From: Bacteroidales bacterium UBA6397 | GTDB lineage: Bacteria; Bacteroidota; Bacteroidia; Bacteroidales; UBA932 | Length of the DNA: 11,790 nt | Reading direction: 5' to 3' | Assembly: GCA_002439875.1 (NCBI GenBank) | Contig: DJQB01000040.1 | Location: forward strand, 92,346-104,135 | Part shown: positions 1 to 6,434 of the stretch, in pieces | Numbering within the stretch: position 1 is the stretch's first letter | How the letters are laid out: every line of letters begins with the position of its first letter | Notes under the pieces: generated by a model | Told to the model about the DNA's origin: nothing | Seen by the model: the letters and a program-made list of their open reading frames with translations, nothing else | The model's database searches: none | Position numbers and translations under genes: made by a program

Positions 1-46
1 AATTCGCCATAGTCTTTTTTGACCACATTAATATATTCAAATAGAA

Positions 47-3016
47 CTACATCCTTGGAGGTGGAGGTCCCATCGGGCCGCGGCCCATGCCTGGGCCGCC
101 ACGACGACCGTCTTTGCCGCCGAAGTTGCCGAAGCGGTAGGTCAGGGAAACTACTATGTAGCGTCCGAGGGTGTTGTTCAAGGTCTCGGTGTGGTAGTTC
201 GAGGAGTCGGAGATCGAAAGGTTCTTGGCCTGATCGAGGATGTCGTAGGCGTTCAGAGCGAGCGTGAACTTGTCCTTGAACAGGAGTTTGGTGATCTTGG
301 CGTTCAGAATCAACTGGGTACCCTGATCGGTCGTGTAGCCATTGTACCAGTTGTAGTTGCCATCGGCAACGATTCCGAATCCGCCCGGAACAGTCCAGTT
401 CATCGAGGCGGTCACCTGATTGCTCCACGTCATATTTGTGGACTGGTTGGCGATTGTGTACCACGACTTTGACATTCTGGTGCGGCCACCGGCGGTAAGT
501 TCCACGATGTCATTGCGGTAAGTCAGGCGGAGACGCTCCGTGAGACCGACAGTCCGGAGCTTGTTCAGGGTGAAGTCGAGTGAGTGGAAATCCTCCAGGA
601 ACTTGTCTGCAAGGAAGTTCTCAGCGCTGAAGTCACCGTCCTTATAGTAACCGCTCATATCAAAATTGGAAGATCCCACATAGGAGGAAGACTTTGAGTA
701 GCTTGCCCTCGTCATGTTGAATATGCTGAAGTTTGACTTCGCGATCGGAGTGTTCAGCATCACACGAAAACCACCGTTGTAGGAGTCCTTTCCGTTGACT
801 GGAATTGAGTACTGCACTCCGTTCGTGCCGTACCACTGGGCGTTTACGATCGGATTCTTGACAATGCCGCCATCGATTCCCGCACGGATGGAGAAGAACG
901 TGGTCTTGTTCGTGTGACCAAAATCACTTCTGAAATCGTGGTTGAAATACGGCTCAAGGTACATGTTACCGAAAGAAACGTTGAGTGGATTCGTGTTGTC
1001 CGGCACCCTCATCAACTGGCTCACAGACGGTTGCTGCGAGCGCCCGAAATAGAAACCGCGCACATTGGTGTTGTCATCGATGTCGTACCAGAGCATAGCC
1101 TGAGGCGACCAGTTCAGAACGTGGCTGTCGTAAGTATCAAAGCCGCGGGTCTCGTTGTGGGTATATGTCGGATTGGCGCTGGCTCCTGCCTGCGCGCGGA
1201 GTTTGTCCTTCTGATAGACGAAGTTCGCACCGATGGTTTGGTTAATGTAGCGGTTGATTATCTCACTGGAATAGAAGCTGTTGGCGACCTCTCCAATCGG
1301 ATTATAAACCAGATTCGACACACTGAAATCCTTAACGTCTCCACTGTCAAAAGTGTTCTTCTTTGACGTGGTCCTGTTCCATGACGCCTCGTAGTTGGCC
1401 TCGACAAAGAAGCCTTTGCCAAGAGGTTCAGTGTAAGTGAGACGACCGCTCAGGGATTTTGTGTCCTGATTCTGATTGTAACGCTGGTTGATCACCGAGT
1501 CGGAGGCCGCCTCGAACTCATCGAAAGCACGGGTCAAAGACTGATTGAACCCGTTCGTCTCATTGCCGCTGAAGTTATAGCGGACATTGAAAGAGAGCGT
1601 CCTTCCGGCCTTGCCAAGCCTCTGACGGAAGAGAAAGAAGCCATTTGTCTTCCAGTTGTTGTTGGATCCGGAGTTACTTGTGAAACCCTCATTTGTCCTC
1701 GATGTGACACCGTTACGGTCTGTCAGCGTGGAAAACTCGGAAATCTCATTGAAATCACCGTTGCCGAAACTTACTTGCGGTTGGAAGAGTATGGAGGTGT
1801 TCTCTGAGAACTTGTGCTCCAAACGCACTCCGAAACGATGGCCATCGGAATTTGTTGTGTTGGAACCTTTATTGTTGTAGATGAGGTTGTAGTCATCAAG
1901 ATAGGTGATCTTCTTGCTCTCCTCCTCGACATAAGTCTCGTTATTATTGTAGAGGTAGTTGCCTCCAAGATCCATCTTGTCGTCAAACAGGGTGGTGTTG
2001 CCGTTCACGCCTCCCATCCACGAAGTCGTGATTCCGTTGCCGGGACCCCAGCCACGGCTGCCGCGGCCCATTCCGCCGCCACCTCCGCGCATTCCCTGCA
2101 TCATGCTGCCGGCCAAGTCGTTGAATCCACGGTTATTGGTGTTGTTGCCGTTGATGATGACGCTGAGTTGGTTTTTGTCCGTGAACCGTCCAAGGAACCC
2201 GGCTCCCTGATAGCGCCAGTCTCCGTCACCGGATGACAGTTCAGAACCCGACACCTGCCTGCGGATATCATGTCCGGCCCCGGCCATGACGTTTCCGAAC
2301 AAACCGTTCATCATCCCCTTCTGGATGGAGAGGTCAATAATCGTCTCATCGTTGCCGTCATCAATTCCGGTAAATTCAGCCTGATCCGACTTTTTCTCAA
2401 CAACCTTCACCTTCTCGATGATCTTCGCGGGAATATTCTTGGACGCAAGCTGCGGATCATCAAGGAAGAATGTCTTGCCGTCAATCGTTATCTTACTGAT
2501 TGTCTCACCGTTAGCAGTAACAGTGCCATCTTCTGAGACTTCCACGCCTGGAAGCTTCTTCAACAGATCCTCAAGCATGTCGTTGTCAGTCGTCTTGAAT
2601 GACGAGGCGTTGTATTCGATGGTGTCTTTCTTAATCACAATCGGGTTGCCGGTGGCGGAGACACTTGCGGCATCCAGCACCTGCTTGTCCGGATCCATCT
2701 TGAGGACACCGAGATCCAGTTTTCCTTTGACTTCCACATCCTTGGTGAGAGTCTTATAGCCAAGAAGTTCAGCCTTAAGGACATACTTCCCCGCTGAGAC
2801 TTTCTCGAAGGTTGTCTTGCCCTTGTCGTCACTCAAGGCATACTTGTAGGGCTTGGATCCGCCCGGTTTCGTGATGGAAACTGTGGCGAATCCGACCGCC
2901 TCACCGGTGGAGGAATCCGTAAGTGACAATGTGACCGTGCCGCTGCCTTGGGCAAAGGCCATAGAAAAAGCCGACACAATGCCGGCTACAAAAGTGATGA
3001 ATTTCTTTAAGTTCAT
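47..3016 (-). CDS. Outer-membrane beta-barrel protein, TonB-receptor-like
   Basis: Predicted 989-residue outer-membrane protein. Residues 1-22 form a classical signal peptide (KK, hydrophobic stretch, then AFA before Gln23). Residues about 26-105 resemble a carboxypeptidase-regulatory-like beta-sandwich. Residues about 110-220 are a plug-like region containing LEDLLKKLPGVEV and KITIDGKTFF, typical of the Bacteroidota OMP_b-brl_3 family. The rest is alternating aromatic/polar beta-strand sequence ending in the strand YIVVSLTYRFG. The ATG at 3016 is preferred over an in-frame TTG at 3037 because it places the signal peptide at the N-terminus. A Gly/Arg/Met/Pro-rich tail of about 20 residues follows the last strand, and a similar GMGRG-rich stretch lies in a predicted loop near 2040-2110. 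No partner lipoprotein (SusD-like) is visible in the window, and the substrate is unknown. The family call is firm; a transport role is inference. Confidence 0.88.
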   Translation of the reverse strand: MNLKKFITFVAGIVSAFSMAFAQGSGTVTLSLTDSSTGEAVGFATVSITKPGGSKPYKYALSDDKGKTTFEKVSAGKYVLKAELLGYKTLTKDVEVKGKLDLGVLKMDPDKQVLDAASVSATGNPIVIKKDTIEYNASSFKTTDNDMLEDLLKKLPGVEVSEDGTVTANGETISKITIDGKTFFLDDPQLASKNIPAKIIEKVKVVEKKSDQAEFTGIDDGNDETIIDLSIQKGMMNGLFGNVMAGAGHDIRRQVSGSELSSGDGDWRYQGAGFLGRFTDKNQLSVIINGNNTNNRGFNDLAGSMMQGMRGGGGGMGRGSRGWGPGNGITTSWMGGVNGNTTLFDDKMDLGGNYLYNNNETYVEEESKKITYLDDYNLIYNNKGSNTTNSDGHRFGVRLEHKFSENTSILFQPQVSFGNGDFNEISEFSTLTDRNGVTSRTNEGFTSNSGSNNNWKTNGFFLFRQRLGKAGRTLSFNVRYNFSGNETNGFNQSLTRAFDEFEAASDSVINQRYNQNQDTKSLSGRLTYTEPLGKGFFVEANYEASWNRTTSKKNTFDSGDVKDFSVSNLVYNPIGEVANSFYSSEIINRYINQTIGANFVYQKDKLRAQAGASANPTYTHNETRGFDTYDSHVLNWSPQAMLWYDIDDNTNVRGFYFGRSQQPSVSQLMRVPDNTNPLNVSFGNMYLEPYFNHDFRSDFGHTNKTTFFSIRAGIDGGIVKNPIVNAQWYGTNGVQYSIPVNGKDSYNGGFRVMLNTPIAKSNFSIFNMTRASYSKSSSYVGSSNFDMSGYYKDGDFSAENFLADKFLEDFHSLDFTLNKLRTVGLTERLRLTYRNDIVELTAGGRTRMSKSWYTIANQSTNMTWSNQVTASMNWTVPGGFGIVADGNYNWYNGYTTDQGTQLILNAKITKLLFKDKFTLALNAYDILDQAKNLSISDSSNYHTETLNNTLGRYIVVSLTYRFGNFGGKDGRRGGPGMGRGPMGPPPPRM

Positions 3017-3067
3017 AAGGAATACACAACTAATCAACCTAACGCTTTCTTTGACAGGGAAACGTTG

Positions 3068-3085
3068 CTCTGGTTTAATCCAGAG
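3068..3085. other. Hairpin upstream of outer-membrane protein gene
   Basis: A perfect 6-bp inverted repeat, CTCTGG and CCAGAG, encloses a 6-nt TTTAAT loop in the 143-bp gap between ruvC and the outer-membrane protein gene. Read on the minus strand, the T-run lies before the hairpin rather than after it, so this is not an intrinsic terminator for ruvC. It may sit in the 5' leader of the downstream gene. No consensus promoter was found in the gap. Confidence 0.35.
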
Positions 3086-3159
3086 ATAAAAAAATCATTC
3101 AGCGTGGATCCAGTCGAAGCACAAACAGACACGAATGAATATTCCTGGATATTCCAACT

Positions 3160-3714
3160 TCATTTCACCCTATCCGGATGGTCCTTGATGAACTTCTCCC
3201 AACCTCCGGACCCTTTTACCTTCGCCAAAGGGCTGGTAATGTTGTAATAATGACAAAGCGCTATGGCAAGCGCGTCCGTGGCGTCCAGATGTTCCGGCTG
3301 AAATCCCACATTCAGCGTCTTGCGCAGCATCACGCTCACCTGCTCCTTGGACGCGGCTCCGTTGCCGGTGATCGCCTGCTTGGCCTCCCGGGGAGCATAT
3401 TCATGAATCTCGGTGATGCCATATTCAAGAGCGGCAAGCATCGCAGCCCCTTGCGCGCGCCCCAGTTTCAGGATGACCTGGGCGTTCTTGCCGTAGAAGG
3501 GTGACTCCAGCGCCATCTCGGTGCCGTGGTAGGTCTTGCAGACTTCGGTGACGGTGTCGTAGATCTGGCGTAGTTTTGAATATGCATCCGCCTCCTTCCG
3601 CAGATCCAGCACGCCCATGTCCGCGAACACAGGTTTGCCGCCGATGACATCAATGACCCCGAAACCAAGGAGATTGGTTCCGGGGTCTATTCCAATTATT
3701 GTTGTCTTGTCCAT
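3160..3714 (-). CDS. ruvC: Crossover junction endodeoxyribonuclease RuvC
   Basis: RuvC is the dimeric Holliday-junction resolvase that works with RuvAB in recombination and replication-fork repair. The 184-residue product is slightly longer than E. coli RuvC (173). It carries the RNase H-fold signature IGIDPGT (Asp10), ALESPF (Glu70) and the C-terminal HLDATDALAIALCHY with Asp144 and Asp147. These match the four acidic catalytic residues of E. coli RuvC (D7, E66, D138, D141). The central GRAQGAAMLAA and EYAPREAKQAITGNGAASKEQV segments are also typical. The ATG start lies 33 bp downstream of the serS stop codon, so co-transcription with serS is likely. Nothing about the protein looks degraded. 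Confidence 0.97.
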   Translation of the reverse strand: MDKTTIIGIDPGTNLLGFGVIDVIGGKPVFADMGVLDLRKEADAYSKLRQIYDTVTEVCKTYHGTEMALESPFYGKNAQVILKLGRAQGAAMLAALEYGITEIHEYAPREAKQAITGNGAASKEQVSVMLRKTLNVGFQPEHLDATDALAIALCHYYNITSPLAKVKGSGGWEKFIKDHPDRVK

Positions 3715-3747
3715 AATAATTCAGAGCAAGAACCCACCTTTGACAGG

Positions 3748-5019
3748 TCAGTCAATGCAATCGAATCCTGTGTAAGGACGGAGAACCTCAGGGATGACAA
3801 TCCTGTCGTCCTTCTGGTTGTCCTCAAGCAGGGCGGCGACCACGCGAGGGAGAGCGAGTGAGCTTCCGTTCAACGTGTGGCAGAGCTGCATCTTGCCCTC
3901 CGCGTCACGGTAGCGCAGGTGCAGACGGTTCGCCTGATAGGTCTCGAAGTTGGAGACAGAGGAGATCTCAAGCCAACGTCCCTGGGCTGCTGACCACAGC
4001 TCAAAATCGTAGGTGATGGCGGATGTGAAGCTCAGGTCACCGCCGCACAGACGGAGGATCCTGTACTTCAGACCGAGCTTGTTGACAATGCCTTCAACGT
4101 GGGCAACCATCTCGTCCAAAGCGGCATAGGAGTTCTCCGGCTTCTCGATGCGCACGATCTCGACCTTGTCGAACTGATGAAGACGGTTCAGGCCTCTCAC
4201 GTCCTTGCCATAGGAACCGGCCTCGCGGCGGAAGCACGGGGTGTAGGCGGTCATCTTCTGCGGGAAGTCATCATTGCCGAGGATGACATCTCTGAATATG
4301 TTGGTGACCGGAACCTCGGCTGTAGGGATGAGGTAGAACTCATCCAACCCTACATAGTACATCTGTGCCTCCTTGTCTGGCAGCTGGCCGGTACCGAAAC
4401 CTGAGGCGGCGTTGACCATGATAGGCGGCTCGACCTCCTTGTAGCCGGCGGCCGTGTTGATGTCGAGGAAGAAATTGATGAGGGCTCTCTGGAGTTTCGC
4501 GCCCTTGCCCTTATAGACAGGGAATCCGGCTCCGGTGAGCTTCACACCAAGGTCAAAGTCGATGATGTCGTATTTCTTGGCGAGTTCCCAGTGCGGAAGA
4601 GCGTGCTCGGGAAGGTTGACCTCAGGGCCGCCCATCTTCACAATCTGGTTGTCCTCGGCTCCCTTTCCTGGGATGACGAGGTCGCAAGGCATGTTCGGAA
4701 GGAGAACCAACTGATCATTCAGTTCCTTGTTGTTCTCTTCAGCCTTCGCGAGGAGTTCGGAGGATTCAGCCTTAAGCTCGGCCACTTCCTTCTTGACCTC
4801 TTCGGCCTCGGCCTTCTTGCCGTCCTTCATCAGACCGCCAATCTGCTTGGTAAGCTGATTCTGCTTGGCCACGATGGCGTCGCTCTCTGTCTGGAGAGCC
4901 CTTCTGTTGGTGTCCAGTTCGAGGACTCTTTCCACGATGGCCCTCGCATCGAAATTCTTTACTGCCAGCTTCTCGATCACATGCCGCGGATCGTCACGAA
5001 GCGTTTTGAGTGTGAGCAT
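3748..5019 (-). CDS. serS: Seryl-tRNA synthetase
   Basis: Class II aminoacyl-tRNA synthetase that charges tRNA-Ser with serine in the cytoplasm; 423 residues, normal for the family. Residues about 28-105 are Lys/Glu/Ala-rich and form the antiparallel coiled-coil arm that contacts the tRNA. The catalytic domain shows the serine-binding TAEVP (233-237), class II motif 2 FRREAGSYGKDVRGLNRLHQF (263-283) and motif 3 GSSLALPRVVAALLEDNQ (385-402, Arg392). EISSVSNFETYQANR (351-365) corresponds to the active-site segment with a second conserved SNF. It lies downstream of rplU-rpmA, separated by a terminator and a 168-bp gap, and directly upstream of ruvC. I saw no consensus promoter in the gap, so it may rely on read-through or on an unrecognised promoter. 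Confidence 0.97.
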   Translation of the reverse strand: MLTLKTLRDDPRHVIEKLAVKNFDARAIVERVLELDTNRRALQTESDAIVAKQNQLTKQIGGLMKDGKKAEAEEVKKEVAELKAESSELLAKAEENNKELNDQLVLLPNMPCDLVIPGKGAEDNQIVKMGGPEVNLPEHALPHWELAKKYDIIDFDLGVKLTGAGFPVYKGKGAKLQRALINFFLDINTAAGYKEVEPPIMVNAASGFGTGQLPDKEAQMYYVGLDEFYLIPTAEVPVTNIFRDVILGNDDFPQKMTAYTPCFRREAGSYGKDVRGLNRLHQFDKVEIVRIEKPENSYAALDEMVAHVEGIVNKLGLKYRILRLCGGDLSFTSAITYDFELWSAAQGRWLEISSVSNFETYQANRLHLRYRDAEGKMQLCHTLNGSSLALPRVVAALLEDNQKDDRIVIPEVLRPYTGFDCID

Positions 5020-5090
5020 AGTATGTGAATAGTTTAATTACCATCAAAACGAAATCGCCCATTTTACGCCAGAAGTTCTCCGGCACATTC

Positions 5091-5108
5091 TCAGGCAGAC
5101 AAGCCTGA
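5091..5108. other. Hairpin in serS upstream region
   Basis: A perfect 6-bp inverted repeat, TCAGGC and GCCTGA, with a 6-nt AGACAA loop, lies about 70 bp upstream of the serS start codon. It falls between the rpmA terminator and serS and could be part of the serS leader. There is no T-run after it on the minus strand, so it is not a terminator. Its role is unknown. Confidence 0.3.
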
Positions 5109-5125
5109 AGCGGGTGGTTTCAAAC

Positions 5126-5167
5126 AAAAAAGAGGACAGGCACGATAACTCGAAGCCAGCCCTCTTT
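5126..5167 (-). terminator. Intrinsic terminator after rpmA
   Basis: On the minus strand, starting about 20 bp past the rpmA stop codon, AAAGAGG (5167-5161) pairs with CCTCTTT (5135-5129). An inner GGC/GCC pair is separated from it by a 3x3 internal loop, and the apical loop is 13 nt. The stem ends in a T-run interrupted by one G. It should end, or partly end, the rplU-rpmA transcript before serS. Confidence 0.75.
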
Positions 5168-5187
5168 CATTATCAATCCTCCGAGTC

Positions 5188-5448
5188 TTAGTTCTCAAAA
5201 GGGATGACCGAGACGTAGGATTTGTCCTCTCTCTTCCTTGTGAACTTAACCGTTCCGTCAACGAGAGCGTAGAGAGTGTGATCCTTGCCCATTCCGACGT
5301 TCTTGTCAGGATTGTGTACTGTGCCTCTCTGCCTTACGATGATGTTGCCGGCCTTTACGACCTCTCCGCCGAATTTCTTGAGTCCAAGCCTTTTGGAATG
5401 AGACTCACGACCGTTCTTTGAACTTGATTGTCCTTTCTTGTGTGCCAT
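5188..5448 (-). CDS. rpmA: 50S ribosomal protein L27
   Basis: L27 is an 86-residue basic protein of the large ribosomal subunit; its N-terminal tail reaches the peptidyl-transferase centre. The start MAHKKGQSSSKNGRESHSKR is the family signature, followed by GGEVVKAGNIIVRQRGT and KNVGMGKDHTLYAL. The N-terminus begins directly with AHKKG and has no cleavable extension of the kind seen in Firmicutes. The gene follows rplU after 20 bp and shares its promoter. It ends just before an intrinsic terminator. Confidence 0.98.
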   Translation of the reverse strand: MAHKKGQSSSKNGRESHSKRLGLKKFGGEVVKAGNIIVRQRGTVHNPDKNVGMGKDHTLYALVDGTVKFTRKREDKSYVSVIPFEN

Positions 5449-5468
5449 AATCTGTTACTCTTTAGAAA

Positions 5469-5780
5469 TTAAGCGATTTCATCGATACGGATCTTGGAAA
5501 GCCTCTGGCGGTGACCATTGAGTTTCTGGAATCCCTTGCGACGGATCTTCTTGAACACGAGCACCTTGTCAGCCTTCGCCTCGTCATCGAGAACGGTGGC
5601 CTTGACGACCGCGCCCTTTACATAAGGATTACCGAGCTTTATCTGCCCTTCGGAGTCAACGAGCAGCACCTTGTCGAACTCGACTGAAGAATCCTTGGCC
5701 GCCGCGAGACGGTTAACAAAGATCTCTTTTCCAGCCTCAACCTTGAACTGCTGTCCTGCAATGTCAACAATTGCGTACAT
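5469..5780 (-). CDS. rplU: 50S ribosomal protein L21
   Basis: L21 is a 23S rRNA-binding protein of the large subunit. The reading frame extends upstream to 5813, but the start is placed at the ATG at 5780, giving MYAIVDIAGQQFKVEAGK. The resulting 103 residues equal the E. coli L21 length, and the extra upstream residues MRLKLIKVLFF are not family-like. Conserved C-terminal features include VFKKIRRKGFQKLNGHRQ and KIRIDEI. It is the first gene of rplU-rpmA, with a consensus promoter about 90 bp upstream and a structured leader between them. Confidence 0.97.
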   Translation of the reverse strand: MYAIVDIAGQQFKVEAGKEIFVNRLAAAKDSSVEFDKVLLVDSEGQIKLGNPYVKGAVVKATVLDDEAKADKVLVFKKIRRKGFQKLNGHRQRLSKIRIDEIA

Positions 5781-5863
5781 AAAAAACAAAACTTTAATAA
5801 GTTTCAGCCGCAAGCGCCCGTACCCTCGGCACGGAACTTCTGGAGCTCCACGACCATCAAACA
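5781..5863 (-). promoter_or_regulatory. Structured 5' leader of rplU-rpmA
   Basis: About 80 nt lie between the predicted transcription start and the rplU ATG. Three self-complementary elements are visible in minus-strand order. First, the palindrome TGGAGCTCCA (5850-5841). Second, CCGTGCC-GAG-GGTACGG (5834-5818), a 7-bp stem with one G-U pair and a 3-nt loop. Third, AAACTT-ATTA-AAGTTT (5804-5789), directly followed by TTGTTTTTT and the start codon. Ribosomal-protein leaders often bind their own product, so autoregulation is possible but not shown. The structures are seen; the function is inference. Confidence 0.4.
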
Positions 5864-5868
5864 GACTG

Positions 5869-5899
5869 CAAATTTACGCAAAATCCCCAAATCCGCAAA
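5869..5899 (-). promoter_or_regulatory. Bacteroidota-type promoter for rplU-rpmA
   Basis: On the minus strand TTTG (5899-5896) is followed by a 19-bp spacer and TAAATTTG (5876-5869). This matches the Bacteroidota primary sigma factor consensus TTTG-N19-21-TAnnTTTG exactly. Transcription would start near 5862. Confidence 0.8.
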
Positions 5900-5944
5900 A
5901 TATTTCGCCAAAGGTCTTATTGGGCACATAATCAAGCACTCAAG

Positions 5945-6127
5945 GCGGGTGCAGATTCCATGATTCCGCACCCGCTTGTTAATGAATTGACTTATTCGGG
6001 GGCAATATCCGTCTGTTCGCACCCGATAGATAGAAAAGGTTAAAGTTGTGCGTCAAAAAGGCTGATTCAGGCACGGGAGGGTACATAAAGGATGGCTCGT
6101 GCGTAGGATGGGCTGTACCACGCACGG
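5945..6127. repeat. Left array of 50-51 bp palindromic repeats
   Basis: Four imperfect palindromes begin at 5945, 5996, 6046 and 6097. Each has 8-nt arms, a 15-nt centre and a 19-20 nt spacer to the next. Arms are GCGGGTGC/GCACCCGC (8 pairs), TCGGGGGC/GCACCCGA (7), TTGTGCGT/AGGCACGG (7, with two G-U) and TCGTGCGT/ACGCACGG (8, one G-U). Between copies 1 and 4, arm positions 4, 6 and 8 change on both sides so that pairing is kept (G-C to T-A, T-A to C-G, C-G to T-A). The array lies between the xylose-operon terminator and the rplU promoter. A stop codon at 6063 and one 50-bp step break the plus-strand frame across the array, arguing against a repeat protein on that strand. The function is unknown. 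Confidence 0.8.
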
Positions 6128-6360
6128 AATTGAGGGCGAGATGGTAAATTCTTCCTCTGCCATTTCCACTCCAAGAGTTACAGCGGAACAAGTGCTCAAA
6201 GATTTCTACCATAACACAAACTTTTCTCAAATACAGAGAATATTTACGTTACAACACAATTTCCCCCTACGTTCATTACGAATCGAGAGAAAGGTGACAA
6301 GATATGTAAGCGCCTCACGATATGCAGGGAAGGAAAACAATAAGAATATGTATTTAAAAA
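6128..6360. other. Intergenic stretch with no gene seen
   Basis: A/T-rich sequence between the left palindrome array and the xylose-operon terminator. I found no recognisable coding, tRNA or promoter signal here. The plus-strand open frame crossing it runs through the terminator of the opposite strand and has no family-like sequence. Confidence 0.6.
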
Positions 6361-6408
6361 CAGCAAAAAAAATGAAAAAAATCGGCTCAGGTGATACCGA
6401 AGCCGATT
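6361..6408 (-). terminator. Intrinsic terminator of the xylose operon
   Basis: On the minus strand, just past xylE, AATCGGCT (6408-6401) pairs perfectly with AGCCGATT (6387-6380). An inner GGT/ACC pair sits in the 13-nt loop. The stem runs into seven Ts, then CA, then eight Ts. It is a textbook rho-independent terminator. Confidence 0.92.
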
Positions 6409-6434
6409 CTGAATAGCGAAATCTGGAATATTCT

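Noticed and set aside
1..28. Start of another minus-strand gene (ATG at 28: Met-Trp-Ser-Lys-Lys)
   Set aside because: Only nine codons are visible before the window edge and there is no supporting signal, so it cannot be distinguished from chance.
3068..3085. Terminator for ruvC
   Set aside because: The T-run on the minus strand precedes the hairpin rather than following it.
5945..6127. CRISPR array
   Set aside because: The repeated units are not near-identical (arms and centres vary), the gaps are only 19-20 nt, and there are no cas genes. The periodic feature is a folding pattern, not a constant repeat with unique spacers.
5979..6230. Minus-strand open frame across the left array as a small gene
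   Set aside because: Its openness follows from the 51-bp palindromic unit, no promoter was found before it, and the 50-bp step breaks the repeat frame. It is kept as a question in the findings instead.
6099..6416. Plus-strand open frame starting with GTG in the last left-array unit
   Set aside because: It starts inside a palindrome, crosses the xylose-operon terminator of the opposite strand, and its C-terminal part is Lys/Asn-rich sequence without similarity that I recognise.
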